DNA of 28,953 nt, taken from positions 1 to 28,953 of the forward strand of contig JAZRVV010000041.1 in NCBI GenBank assembly GCA_045599345.1, read 5' to 3'. Both the position numbers and the translations under genes were made by a program. Numbering within the stretch: position 1 is the first letter of the stretch; the number at the start of each line of letters is the position of its first letter. This document shows positions 6,896-15,251 of the stretch, piece after piece. The DNA is from UBA1227 sp045599345 (GTDB taxonomy: Bacteria; Bacillota; Clostridia; Oscillospirales; Acutalibacteraceae). The notes beneath the pieces were generated by a model that was not told the DNA's origin, made no database searches, and saw only the letters and a list, made by a program, of their open reading frames with translations.

Positions 6896-8176
6896 ATGCA
6901 ATACTGTGAAATGAACAAAGCAGAGCTCCTCTTAGAGCAGGAGCAAGTACTTCGCGAATATAACATTTTTAAGGCTAGAAATTTGGATCTTGATATGTCT
7001 CGTGGCAAGCCTTCTGAAGGACAGATTCAAGCAGCGCTCGGCCTTTTAGATGCGTTGAATTCCAAGACTCCATACAAGACAGAGAGTGGCATCAATACAC
7101 TTAACTATGGTTGCCCAGATGGTCTCCCAGAGTGCAAGGCACTTTTTGCTGACATTTTGGGCGTAGATGCATCCAAGATTTTTGTTGGTGGCAATTCAAG
7201 CCTCAACCTTATGTTTGACTATATCTTGCAGTGCTATGCACTTGGTGCATCTGAAACTTCAGAGCCTTGGTCCTTGCAAGGCGAGATTAAATTCCTCTGT
7301 CCTTGTCCTGGATATGACCGCCATTTTGGTATCGCTGAATACCTTGGCATCAAAATGATTCCTGTAAAGATGACTGAAACTGGTCCTGATATGGATGAGG
7401 TCGAGGAACTCGTAAAGGATCACTCTGTAAAGGGTATGTTCTGTGTACCTAAGTATTCAAACCCAACTGGCATCACATATTCAGATGAAACTGTAAAGCG
7501 TCTTGCTGCTATGGAAACTGCAGATGACTTTAGAATCATTTGGGATAATGCATATTGTATTCATGACCTCTTTGGCCGTGAGGACACACTCCTTGACATG
7601 CTTTCAGAGTGTGAAAAGGCAGGAAATCCAAACCGTGCTGTAGAGTTTGCTAGCACATCAAAGATTTCACTTTCAGGCGCTGGTGTATCGGTTCTCGCAG
7701 CAAACGCAGAGAACCTTGCATACATCAAAAAGCGCTGCGCAAAGCAGACAATAGGTCACGACAAAGCAAACCAGCTTCGCCATGTACTTTACTACAAGGA
7801 CATTGATGGCGTAAAGGCTCATATGAAAGCTTTGTCGGATATCATAAGCCCTCGCTTTGAGGTTGTACTCAATGCGTTTGACAAGGAGCTAGGAGCCCTT
7901 GGCATTGCAACTTGGAGCAAGCCAAACGGCGGATATTTTATCAGCCTTGACGTACTTGAAGGTTGCGCAACAAGAGTATACGACCTCTGCAAGGAGGCAG
8001 GCGTTAAACTAACAAATGTTGGCGCAACTTATCCCTACGGCAAGGATCCACTTGATACAAATATCCGTATTGCTCCAACATTCCCAAGCATTGAGGAACT
8101 TTCAACAGCGACAGAGCTTCTCGTTATCAGCATCAAGCTCGCAGCGCTTGAGAAGTATTTGGAAGCAGCAAAATAA
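6896..8176 (+). CDS. PLP-dependent class I aminotransferase, aspartate aminotransferase (subgroup Ic-like)
   Basis: A cytosolic 426-residue enzyme of fold type I that should move an amino group between an amino acid (probably aspartate) and a 2-oxoacid. The Schiff-base lysine is Lys256 in STSKISLSGAG. YSNPTG is at 187-192 and the cofactor-binding DNAY at 217-220. The C-terminal NIRIAPTFPS holds the expected carboxylate-binding Arg. The N-terminal DLDMSRGKPS and TLNYGCPDGLPE patterns point to the Asp_aminotransf group found in Corynebacterium AspT rather than the common AspC. The ATG chosen is the first in frame; the ribosome site is weak (AAGGCGTG, rather distant) and a second ATG lies five codons in with no better site. 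It is a single-gene unit with its own promoter and terminator. Confidence 0.9.
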   Translation: MQYCEMNKAELLLEQEQVLREYNIFKARNLDLDMSRGKPSEGQIQAALGLLDALNSKTPYKTESGINTLNYGCPDGLPECKALFADILGVDASKIFVGGNSSLNLMFDYILQCYALGASETSEPWSLQGEIKFLCPCPGYDRHFGIAEYLGIKMIPVKMTETGPDMDEVEELVKDHSVKGMFCVPKYSNPTGITYSDETVKRLAAMETADDFRIIWDNAYCIHDLFGREDTLLDMLSECEKAGNPNRAVEFASTSKISLSGAGVSVLAANAENLAYIKKRCAKQTIGHDKANQLRHVLYYKDIDGVKAHMKALSDIISPRFEVVLNAFDKELGALGIATWSKPNGGYFISLDVLEGCATRVYDLCKEAGVKLTNVGATYPYGKDPLDTNIRIAPTFPSIEELSTATELLVISIKLAALEKYLEAAK

Positions 8177-8183
8177 TGAATTA

Positions 8184-8222
8184 AAAGCAGCAGCAAGTTT
8201 CACTTGTTGCTGCTTTCTTCTT
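8184..8222 (+). terminator. Terminator of the aminotransferase gene
   Basis: AAGCAGCAGCAAGT-TTC-ACTTGTTGCTGCTTTCTTCTT: a long stem (about 13 bp with one G-T pair) and a T-rich tail 8 bases after the stop. Confidence 0.88.
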
Positions 8223-8303
8223 GTGATAGAATATCTATGATTTAAGTTAGATTTAAGTATCTATCTTATAATAAAGACAGAATCATTAAATTGAGGTGAT
8301 TGT

Positions 8304-9371
8304 ATGATTTGTGAATTCTGTGGCAAGGAAATTGATGAGAATAACAAGTTCTGCCCAAACTGTGGCGCAGGCCTCACAGAGGAAGCGCAGACTGAGGCGA
8401 TAAAGAATAGTGAAGCCGAAGCAAAGATGAACGAGCAGTTCTTTACTTCTGCAAATAAAGCTAAAACAGAGGAGCAAAAGGCAGAGCCTGCTGCAACTGC
8501 TGAACAATCTGGTGAGAAGAAGAAAAAGAAGTTGTCTCCTGGTAAGATAATCCTTATTGTTTTCATTATCTCTGCATTGATAGTTGGCATATTTGCACTT
8601 GGTGCTCATTTGCTGTTCAAATTCTTTAAATATGAAATAAATGATATCGTTGACTTTGAGGACCGTTTCGAAGAAGAGTATGGCGAAGAGGATATAGAGG
8701 ACTACTTCGAAGACTACTTCACAAAGCGTTTTGGTGACGAGTTTGGTTTTGATATCGACGGCTTTGATGAGTATGACGATGACGGTTATAAGATAAGTGG
8801 CAAAGATAACAATGTAAACGGAAACTACAAGGGCGTTAAGGACTTTAAGGCTGGTAAAATTGACCGTGAGAAGAACACTTATGCATCATCATTCTCAGGC
8901 CTTGATTTCCAACTTCCAACCGGTTACTCAATTTACTCTGAGAAGAAGCTTTCAAACCTCTATAATGAGAAATATATTCCAAACGGACTTATTAGTAACA
9001 ACCTTTATCTTTACGATATTTTTGCTGAAAACAATATAAATGGTGCGACGTTCTACATCTCATATTTCAATATTGATTATTTTAGCGATGAATATGAAAA
9101 TATGAATGAATTCATTGAGGAGATTAAGGAATCGAGCAAGGATTATGAAGAGTATGATTACACCGTAAACTTTGCTAAGGATTCTAAAATTACTCTTGAT
9201 GGTTTTGAGTACACAATGATTGCTGCAAAAATAGTAAGTGATACTGGTGATGATTACTATCAGTATGACTTTGTTCGTGAAGTAAACGGATACTTTATGC
9301 AGGTAAGCTTATTCGCTGAAAGTCTTGATGACATAGGTGAAGTTATTGACGTAATTAATGCGAAAGGATAA
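8304..9371 (+). CDS. Zinc-ribbon single-pass membrane protein, function unknown
   Basis: The 355 residues begin with a zinc ribbon: Cys3, Cys6, Cys17 and Cys20 in ICEFC...FCPNCG. A charged Glu/Ala linker, a Lys run (72-76) and one membrane helix (about 81-105) follow. Outside is an unusually acidic stretch (DFEDRFEEEYGEEDIEDY) rich in Asp, Glu, Tyr and Phe, then a C-terminal domain of about 165 residues beginning ASSFSGLDFQLPTGYS. That domain resembles the one in the next gene (SGISFRAPSDWS) and recalls PsbP/Mog1-like lipoprotein domains; this is a weak similarity judged by eye. The start is fixed by AGGTGAT before the ATG. The gene heads a two-gene unit. Many Clostridia carry zinc-ribbon membrane proteins of this layout with no known role. 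Confidence 0.85.
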   Translation: MICEFCGKEIDENNKFCPNCGAGLTEEAQTEAIKNSEAEAKMNEQFFTSANKAKTEEQKAEPAATAEQSGEKKKKKLSPGKIILIVFIISALIVGIFALGAHLLFKFFKYEINDIVDFEDRFEEEYGEEDIEDYFEDYFTKRFGDEFGFDIDGFDEYDDDGYKISGKDNNVNGNYKGVKDFKAGKIDREKNTYASSFSGLDFQLPTGYSIYSEKKLSNLYNEKYIPNGLISNNLYLYDIFAENNINGATFYISYFNIDYFSDEYENMNEFIEEIKESSKDYEEYDYTVNFAKDSKITLDGFEYTMIAAKIVSDTGDDYYQYDFVREVNGYFMQVSLFAESLDDIGEVIDVINAKG

Positions 9372-9376
9372 ATGCA

Positions 9377-10111
9377 ATGCGAGGAGATTTAAACGATCAG
9401 TTCCAACGTGCGCAGACCGCTATGGACGACGATAATTCTCAAAAGATAATTATCGGTGTGGCTGCATTCATGGCCTTTGTTTTCATAGGCATGGTTGTTG
9501 CTGGAATTGTATTTTTTGTGAAAACTGTTGATAAGTTTGTTGAGGCAGAGCCAGAGACACACATCAATCGTGAGATTGTGACTCAAATGGACAGGCTCAA
9601 CGACCAGCTCTTTAATGGTGGAGCAAACTCTTCTCAACAGGGTCAAACAAGTTCAACATTTGCTTATGGTACAGTTGATGGAACGAGTTATTATAGTGAG
9701 CTTTCTGGCATCTCATTTAGAGCGCCTTCTGATTGGAGTTTTACAAGCTATGCCGAGAGCCTTGCTCCAACCTCACCTAAGGATTTGACAGCATCAAGCG
9801 GCAATATGTCAGCCAGTGTTATCATCCAGTATGAGAACATGAAGATGTATGGCTATAAGAGCATTGATGATGCGATTGATTCAGTATCCAAAATAGCTCA
9901 GAGTCAAAACAATCAAATCGTTGATAAAAAGGCTCAGACTAAATGGGGTGGCAACAAGTTCGAAGGAATTATTTATAAAAAGGAATTTGTTTCTGGCTAC
10001 CCAACTTATTATGAGGTTGTTTGCGCACAAGTAGGTGAGTATTGCCTCAAGATTACGCTTTCAGCAAGTTCTGATTCAGAACTTTCAATTGTCAGGAGCT
10101 ACTTTAACTAA
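9377..10111 (+). CDS. Single-pass membrane protein with PsbP-like exterior domain, paralogous to its neighbour
   Basis: The 244 residues have a short cytosolic N-terminus, a membrane helix (about 24-49) and an exterior domain from about residue 95 (YYSELSGISFRAPSDWSF...). It shares with the upstream protein the layout Tyr-Ser-x-SG-x-x-F-x-x-P and a late segment of type KFEGIIYKKEF...YYEVV that matches FEYTMIAAKIV...YYQYDFV. The zinc ribbon is absent. Its start lies 5 bases after the upstream stop, with the ribosome site (AAAGGAT) inside the end of that gene, so the two are co-transcribed and probably made together. The likely history is a duplication that lost or gained the ribbon. Function unknown. 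Confidence 0.84.
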   Translation: MRGDLNDQFQRAQTAMDDDNSQKIIIGVAAFMAFVFIGMVVAGIVFFVKTVDKFVEAEPETHINREIVTQMDRLNDQLFNGGANSSQQGQTSSTFAYGTVDGTSYYSELSGISFRAPSDWSFTSYAESLAPTSPKDLTASSGNMSASVIIQYENMKMYGYKSIDDAIDSVSKIAQSQNNQIVDKKAQTKWGGNKFEGIIYKKEFVSGYPTYYEVVCAQVGEYCLKITLSASSDSELSIVRSYFN

Positions 10112-10116
10112 CAAGA

Positions 10117-10153
10117 AACCTCCGAGTGTTGATTCACTCGGAGGTCTTTTTAT
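10117..10153 (+). terminator. Terminator between convergent genes
   Basis: ACCTCCGAGTG-TTGATT-CACTCGGAGGT then CTTTTTATT: perfect 11-bp stem, T-run on the plus strand. The tail overlaps the stop of the minus-strand DUF1836 gene. The minus-strand tail is poor, so it works mainly for the plus strand. Confidence 0.9.
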
Positions 10154-10740
10154 TCTTCGTCTTTGGATTTCTTTTTCTTTTCAACTACTTCCTCTTTTTT
10201 GAGGCTTTTGAAAATAGTGTCTGCTACAATAATTCCAGAGTTTGAAAGGGCAGTGGCGCGAGTTGCAATTATTGCACGGCGTGTGCGCTCGTCATCACTT
10301 GATACGACAGAGATTTCCTTGAGCCTGTCGGCTGCTGCAATAAAGCTCTGTTCATAAGTATCGATAAATGTATCAAGTAGGTCGCAAATAGGCATAACCT
10401 CAAGCATGGATTTGATAAATGTATCAATAACTGGTATAGGAAGTGACTGCTTCATAATACAGATGATGATAAGGTGAGCGATGTGCTCTTTGCCGTATTT
10501 TTTCTTAACTGGAGCAGGCATATATTCCTTTTTAACATAGTTGTTGACCATAGAGGATGTAATAATGGCGTCCTCGTCTGATCCAGTCGCTTTATCAAGG
10601 TTCGCACGGCAGAGGTACTTGTCCATTAAAACAAGAACTTGGTCCATATAGAGGTCGAGCTCTGGAAGGTCCTTCCAACGTGGGAACTTGACGTCTGTAA
10701 GATTATCAAATACTGAATTTATATCAAAGTTTTCATTCAT
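10150..10740 (-). CDS. DUF1836-family protein, putative DNA-binding regulator
   Basis: The recognisable core is TSSMVNNYVKKEYMPAPVKKKYGKEHIAHLIIICIMKQSLPI, described here in parts: a MerR-like helix pair (SSMVNNYVK), the YMPxPxKKKYGxxH hallmark and a hydrophobic helix. These are typical of DUF1836, a Firmicutes family thought to bind DNA. The C-terminus is a run of Lys/Glu. The start chosen is the ATG at 10740 (MNENFDINSV), because GGGTGAT lies 4-5 bases before it, the same spacing as at several other genes in this window; an upstream TTG in frame at 10752 would place that site inside the gene. The predicted transcript start is only about 10 bases upstream. Target unknown; it sits divergent from a pair of membrane-protein genes that it might control. 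Confidence 0.82.
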   Translation of the reverse strand: MNENFDINSVFDNLTDVKFPRWKDLPELDLYMDQVLVLMDKYLCRANLDKATGSDEDAIITSSMVNNYVKKEYMPAPVKKKYGKEHIAHLIIICIMKQSLPIPVIDTFIKSMLEVMPICDLLDTFIDTYEQSFIAAADRLKEISVVSSDDERTRRAIIATRATALSNSGIIVADTIFKSLKKEEVVEKKKKSKDEE

Positions 10741-10756
10741 AAAATCACCCAAAGAT

Positions 10757-10785
10757 ATTTTAACAGAGTGTTATCTAGTTTTCAA
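10757..10785 (-). promoter_or_regulatory. Promoter of the DUF1836 gene
   Basis: On the minus strand TTGAAA (10785-10780), 17-bp spacer, TAAAAT (10762-10757), giving a very short 5' leader. Confidence 0.62.
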
Positions 10786-10815
10786 TACGAGATTATCTAT
10801 TTCAAGTGTTTCTGC

Positions 10816-10844
10816 TTGTTTAAGTGAGATAAATATAGTAAAAT
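10816..10844 (+). promoter_or_regulatory. Promoter of the 10883-12351 gene pair
   Basis: TTGTTT (10816-10821), 17-bp spacer, TAAAAT (10839-10844), about 40 bases before the ATG at 10883. Confidence 0.5.
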
Positions 10845-10882
10845 ATATATGTTGTTATGCTAAATAAAAAGGAGGCATTTAA

Positions 10883-11689
10883 ATGTCAGAAGATAATAAA
10901 GCTTTTGATGTGGAATCAAAAGAACTTATCCCTGTAGAAACAACGCCGGTACCAATTGGTCCACAAAAGACTAAAAAGGAAAAGCGTGAAGAGAAGCGAA
11001 AAGTTGGCAAAGTAATGTCAACGGGTTCATTCATTGGCACATTTCTTTTACTATTAATACCAGGTGTCAATATCTTGCTCATCATACTTTGGGCTATTGG
11101 CGCAGCAAAGAACCGCAACAAGGTTAACCTCTCACGTGGCCTTATCATTTTCTTCTTAATCGAGGTGCTCCTTGCTCTTGTGATTTTTGGTGTAGGTTAC
11201 ATAATCGCTGATCAAAAGTCTGATACTGTTCTTAAATACCTTGATAATAAATCAGGTGGAGTAATCTCATACTTTGAAATTAAGGATTACAAGGATTTTG
11301 CAAAGCTATCCCAGCTTTCAAAGTTCCTTGTTGAAAAGGAAAGCGAAGAGGACAAGGAACCAGCAGAGGAAGAAGAGGAAGTTGAAATTCCAAAGACATG
11401 TTATGCATACAACCCAGTAGGCATCGAGTCATTGGAGGACTTTGAAGCGCTCTATGAGGCTCAATTCTCAGAGCCAGCAGAAGACGTTGAGGAAGAGGAG
11501 ATGGAACAACCACTCTTTGAACTTTTGGCTGCTGCCAATGTTGACGTTGAAAATTCAAAGTACATCTATATCATCCTTGATAACAAAAAGGAATCACTTG
11601 TAATCGTATTTGATAAGGCTGGTCAGTTCCAGTCATTCCCAACATCCTCGCTTTCAGAGGCATATGCATACGTAGGAGGTGCTAAATAA
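10883..11689 (+). CDS. Two-helix membrane protein, function unknown
   Basis: The 268 residues show a polar N-terminus with a dense basic patch (KTKKEKREEKRK, 29-40), two membrane helices (about 48-74 and 86-108), then a soluble domain of about 160 residues with a very acidic linker (EEDKEPAEEEEEVE) and a C-terminal beta-rich segment ending SEAYAYVGGAK. The basic patch suggests the N-terminus is inside; an even number of helices would leave the C-terminus inside too. A good GGAGG site precedes the ATG. It overlaps the next gene by one base (TAATG), so the two are translationally coupled. I do not recognise the family; the first part recalls small DUF4870-like membrane modules, as in its partner. 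Confidence 0.78.
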   Translation: MSEDNKAFDVESKELIPVETTPVPIGPQKTKKEKREEKRKVGKVMSTGSFIGTFLLLLIPGVNILLIILWAIGAAKNRNKVNLSRGLIIFFLIEVLLALVIFGVGYIIADQKSDTVLKYLDNKSGGVISYFEIKDYKDFAKLSQLSKFLVEKESEEDKEPAEEEEEVEIPKTCYAYNPVGIESLEDFEALYEAQFSEPAEDVEEEEMEQPLFELLAAANVDVENSKYIYIILDNKKESLVIVFDKAGQFQSFPTSSLSEAYAYVGGAK

Positions 11690-12351
11690 TGGCTAAGAAG
11701 AAAACTGAAACTGTTATAGAAGAAGTTAAGGAAGAAATCAAAGAAACTCCAACCACAGAAGAAGCACCTAAGAAAAAGCGTGGTCGTCCTAGAAAGAATC
11801 CAGAGCTTACTAGCGACATCAAAGAAACAGCTGACAAAGTTGTTGAGGAAATAAAAGAAACAGCTGATGATGTTAAGGAAGCTGCCAAAGATGCAGCTGA
11901 GGACATCAAGGAAGCTGCTGAAGAGACCAAGACAAAGGCACAGGCAAAGGCAGATGAGTTCCAGGAGAAATGGAACTCTGCCAAGGACGAGACAGAGGAG
12001 TTTGATAAAGAGGATATAGAAAAGAACAGCGCATATGCTGTACTTGGTTATTTTGGTATCCTTGTTTTGATTCCAATTATCTTTGCTCCAAACTCAAAGT
12101 ATGCTCGTTTCCATGCAAACCAGGCTGTTATACTATTCATTATGAATACTGTATTCTTGCTTGTTGCTGCAGGCGTTATCGCATTGCTTGCTCTTGCTGG
12201 TAAAGCAGCTGCAATCATTGCAGGCCTTATCTTTGCATTACTCTCACTCGTAATCTTTGTAATGTGGGCCAAGGGACTTTCAAATGCCGCAAGCGGCAGG
12301 GCGAAGAAACTCCCACTCATAGGTGAGTATGAGATCATTGACGTAGACTAA
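11689..12351 (+). CDS. AT-hook / amphipathic-helix / DUF4870-like membrane protein
   Basis: Three parts are visible in 220 residues. Residues 28-36 read KKKRGRPRK, a textbook AT-hook for the minor groove of A/T-rich DNA. Residues about 42-100 are repeats of type KETADDVKEAAKDAAEDIKE, a long amphipathic helix like LEA or apolipoprotein segments. Residues 113-200 hold three membrane helices with SKYARFHANQAVILFI, the pattern I associate with DUF4870/Tic20-like proteins. The layout could tether DNA to the membrane, though the hook might instead be a generic basic stretch. The gene is coupled to its upstream partner by a one-base overlap, with a GGAGG site inside that gene, and ends at a strong terminator. 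Confidence 0.82.
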   Translation: MAKKKTETVIEEVKEEIKETPTTEEAPKKKRGRPRKNPELTSDIKETADKVVEEIKETADDVKEAAKDAAEDIKEAAEETKTKAQAKADEFQEKWNSAKDETEEFDKEDIEKNSAYAVLGYFGILVLIPIIFAPNSKYARFHANQAVILFIMNTVFLLVAAGVIALLALAGKAAAIIAGLIFALLSLVIFVMWAKGLSNAASGRAKKLPLIGEYEIIDVD

Positions 12352-12360
12352 ATAAAATTT

Positions 12361-12396
12361 AAACGCACTGTATGGTTTTCATACAGTGCGTTTTTT
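12361..12396 (+). terminator. Strong terminator between convergent operons
   Basis: AAACGCACTGTATG-GTTTT-CATACAGTGCGTTTTTT: stem of 11 bp or more, with T-run. On the minus strand the same hairpin is followed by TTTAAATTTTATT, so it may also end the five-gene minus-strand operon. Confidence 0.92.
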
Positions 12397-12949
12397 ATTT
12401 GTCTAGTGATCTTATATATTTGAAGGTTTTTTCTTCGCCCTCGTTTGCGAGCATTGTGAGGAGCTCTTCAAGGAGCTTTCTTGTGTTTGGATGCATAGTC
12501 ACGCGATAGTCGTGAGAGTTAAAGTAATTGAGTGGGATTGAATCATTATAATTCTTGCCGTTATATACTTTGCTCGCAGAAACGCGGTCACAGAACATTT
12601 CAATTACATATCTTACTGGCATCTCTACTGGTTGGATGGTAAGTGTTGCATCATCGTTGTCAAACCAGTATTCATAGTGATGCTTGCTGCGTCCTTTGTG
12701 ATGCAACCAGGCAGAGGAGTAACCGCGAGCTTGTCGCTCAGCGATATTTGGACTCCTCGTGCCTTGGTAATATTTCGCGCCGACAAGGAATTCGTAAGGT
12801 GAATACTTTGAAAGGTCGTGCAGCAACCCCTGCACAGGAATGCCGGCGCGGAAGCAGTTGAACATAACTATGTGTCTATGCTTTGTAATTGTTTTAAAGT
12901 GTTTCCAAAAATTGACTATATACACAATAAAACCTTCTTCTAGAATCAT
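12395..12949 (-). CDS. DUF5662-like protein (possible metal-dependent hydrolase fold)
   Basis: The 184 residues include conserved-looking His/Asp groups: HRHIVMFNC, LLHDLSKYSPYEF, WLHHKGRSKHHYEYW and EMFCDRVSASK. This is the pattern of the DUF5662 family as I remember it, and the paired His and HD recall metal-binding hydrolases; activity is unproven. There is no signal peptide or membrane helix. It is the last gene of the minus-strand operon and overlaps the preceding gene by ATGA. Start is uncertain: the ATG at 12949 has no clear ribosome site, whereas a GTG eight codons in follows AGAAGG. A family usually found alone or in housekeeping contexts here closes an envelope operon. Confidence 0.78.
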   Translation of the reverse strand: MILEEGFIVYIVNFWKHFKTITKHRHIVMFNCFRAGIPVQGLLHDLSKYSPYEFLVGAKYYQGTRSPNIAERQARGYSSAWLHHKGRSKHHYEYWFDNDDATLTIQPVEMPVRYVIEMFCDRVSASKVYNGKNYNDSIPLNYFNSHDYRVTMHPNTRKLLEELLTMLANEGEEKTFKYIRSLDK

Positions 12950-14004
12950 TTTTCTGATTGTGGATTTTGCATATCTATTACTTTGTAGCTTTCACCGTTT
13001 TTGAGAACGTATACTATCTTGTCAAAGTTATCTGGATATGTTGTATTCGCAAGGATGAGTGTGTGGTTGAAAGATACGTGACAACTATAGAGACTGTCAG
13101 AGTACTTCATAAGTGAATCAACCTTCATGTTGTCGTTCTTGTAACCGTTGTGGTTCTTAACGAACTGGATAAGGGTAGAGGCAACGTTGCGATAGAATGG
13201 TGTGCTTGTGTCAGTGTACTTTGCAAGTTCGCCAATAGAGCCGTCTTTTTGCATGTATGCTGCATAAGCAACTGCAGCATTTTGAGCAGTATCTTGAACA
13301 GCTTTTGCTACATCCTTGTTAATCTTCTGTGCAACGCTGTAAGAAGCGCCATTTGCAGTAACTTCAACTTCTTTGCCACCACTTGTTGCAACAACTTCCT
13401 GAGCCTCAGAGAGCATTCCTTTGAGGGTTATTGTCTGAGGAGGTAAGAGCTTCTTGGCATCAACCTTTGGAAGTTCTGGAATTGTTCCATCAACTCTTAA
13501 GTCATCTGCTATTTCAACACCGTTAATTGTTACGTCTGTGTCCTTGTATACGTTGATAACTACTGTCTTTAAGAGGTTCTTTGATACTTCGATGCTGTCA
13601 ACATCATAGCCTTTGCCAATCTTGTGCTTTTTAAGGAAGATGTTGAGTACTTTGACATCGTCAGCTTTGACGATGTAAGCATCATCAATGCCCTCTGGCT
13701 TGAGTGAACTGTGAGAGATTGAAAGCTTCTTGCCGTCGATATTGTCGTGGAGGAGAGAGTAGAAGTGCTCTTCTGTCTCATACTCTGAAAGCTCAATATC
13801 GAAATCCTTCTTGAGCTTGTCGTATTTTCCTGGCTTGATATACTCTGATATTACTGAATTCACTATAGTTGTTGGCTGGGATTGTTCGTATGAGCGAAGC
13901 CAACCAAAGAGAAGAATTGCACCAACAATTAAAGCGATAAAGAAAATGATAATAACAGAGAAATAAATGGTATAGAATTTAGATCTTTTTTTCTTGGTAC
14001 TCAT
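12946..14004 (-). CDS. Membrane-anchored exterior protein, function unknown
   Basis: The 352 residues start with a basic tail (STKKKRSKF), one membrane helix (about 10-35) and a large exterior part. The middle contains VYKDTDVTINGVEIADDLRVDG, a PEGA-like short beta motif. The end (YSCHVSFNHTLILANTTYPD...KIVYVLKNGESYKVIDMQ) resembles the NTF2-like fold of stress or penicillin-binding accessory proteins; both readings are by eye only. A GGAGA site precedes the ATG. It starts 2 bases after the stop of the phosphodiester glycosidase gene, so the two are co-translated. Likely a partner or scaffold of the glycan enzymes in the same operon. Confidence 0.8.
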   Translation of the reverse strand: MSTKKKRSKFYTIYFSVIIIFFIALIVGAILLFGWLRSYEQSQPTTIVNSVISEYIKPGKYDKLKKDFDIELSEYETEEHFYSLLHDNIDGKKLSISHSSLKPEGIDDAYIVKADDVKVLNIFLKKHKIGKGYDVDSIEVSKNLLKTVVINVYKDTDVTINGVEIADDLRVDGTIPELPKVDAKKLLPPQTITLKGMLSEAQEVVATSGGKEVEVTANGASYSVAQKINKDVAKAVQDTAQNAAVAYAAYMQKDGSIGELAKYTDTSTPFYRNVASTLIQFVKNHNGYKNDNMKVDSLMKYSDSLYSCHVSFNHTLILANTTYPDNFDKIVYVLKNGESYKVIDMQNPQSEK

Positions 14005-14006
14005 AA

Positions 14007-15251
14007 TTATTCTCCTGTTACAATAAAGTATGTTGGTATTCTACGTGGGTTAGTGAATGCTTTGTACTTGTTAACAAGACCTTTTGCCTGGTATTCATCA
14101 AGACCTGCTTTGTCGATGTTGTAGACATCAAAGTAGTTTCTGTAATAGAGCATACTTGATGAACCACCGTCAAGAGAACCTGCTGATACAGCGCCATATT
14201 CAACCATGAGGTCAATCATATCGTTTCTTGTTGCGCCAACGCTGTCTGTTGAACGACCATCAGTAACTATCATGATTACTGTGCCATCCTTGCGCTGACC
14301 AATAGCGGTCTTTTGTGCAATACCAAGGTTGTCGTTTGCGTAGTTGAGTTTAACATCGTCTCCGTCACGCTCGATAATAACGTTGCCTGTCATAAAGCAG
14401 CAACCGTCGCGTACGCCGAGCTCTTCTGCTTTCTTCTGTGTCAAACCTTCACGTACAACTAAGTTGTTGTCTTTGTCAAAACCGATGAATGTGCGGTCAG
14501 TACCTGACTGCCATACACATTTGCCATCTGAATAGGTGATACCCATTGGTGTGGCACCAGTGCCCGTTCCGCCTGGGTCTGAGAATTCACCGCCGTTGAT
14601 AGCGGCAACGCACTTGTATTTTGCTGCCATGTCAAAGATACGCATTCCTTCAGTAGCAGTTGCAAAGTTGTCAGATGAAATGCCAAGTTTAACATGGGAT
14701 GGATCCTTGATAAGGAGGACGTAAGCTTTGAAGTTTGCTTCCTGACGGAAGATAAGCTTCATGCCGTCCTTGGCGTCAGCCCATTCGTTTTCATCCTCGT
14801 CAACAACGATATCGTCAACACTTACTGTGTCGGTATCAATTGTCTTAGATGCCTCTTCGATTGCTGCAATCTCGTCCTTTGACATAAAGAGTCCTGGTAC
14901 CCATTTTGTTGCGCTTGCCTGTTTTGCAGACAATACGCAGATGTTTCTAACTGTTGGGCTTGGACCATAGACGATGATGAGGCAAGCTGTTGTAACTGTG
15001 ATAACAATCATCAAGATGAAAGTTAAAAGGCAAAGGAAGAAACGGCCTACATAATTTGGCTTCTTAGCTTTTACGGCTGCTTGCTTTTCCTTCTTTGGTT
15101 TCTTAGGTTTTTCTAACAGTACTGGCTCTTCATTATAGTCATCTTCGCTGTCAGCATAGTAAGAAACCTGTTGCTTTTGAGGCACTCTTTTTTCTGGAAC
15201 ATAGTCATCATCTTCGACGAGATACTTTTGATAATCGTCTAAATTACTCAT
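14007..15251 (-). CDS. Membrane-anchored phosphodiester glycosidase (NAGPA/DUF2233 family)
   Basis: The 414-residue protein has an acidic cytosolic N-terminus (about 1-68), a membrane helix (70-95) and an exterior catalytic domain (about 190-410). Family signatures are AAINGGEFSDPGGTGTG, TPMGITYSDGK, MIVTDGRSTDSVGAT and GSLDGGSSSMLYYRN. Members remove N-acetylglucosamine or similar sugars from phosphodiester links, as in lysosomal uncovering enzyme, and act on teichoic-acid-like or exopolysaccharide glycans in bacteria. The start is set at ATG 15251, because GTGAGG lies 8 bases before it; a longer frame reaching 15326 would sit wholly inside the upstream gene. It overlaps the glycosyltransferase stop by 8 bases. 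Confidence 0.9.
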   Translation of the reverse strand: MSNLDDYQKYLVEDDDYVPEKRVPQKQQVSYYADSEDDYNEEPVLLEKPKKPKKEKQAAVKAKKPNYVGRFFLCLLTFILMIVITVTTACLIIVYGPSPTVRNICVLSAKQASATKWVPGLFMSKDEIAAIEEASKTIDTDTVSVDDIVVDEDENEWADAKDGMKLIFRQEANFKAYVLLIKDPSHVKLGISSDNFATATEGMRIFDMAAKYKCVAAINGGEFSDPGGTGTGATPMGITYSDGKCVWQSGTDRTFIGFDKDNNLVVREGLTQKKAEELGVRDGCCFMTGNVIIERDGDDVKLNYANDNLGIAQKTAIGQRKDGTVIMIVTDGRSTDSVGATRNDMIDLMVEYGAVSAGSLDGGSSSMLYYRNYFDVYNIDKAGLDEYQAKGLVNKYKAFTNPRRIPTYFIVTGE

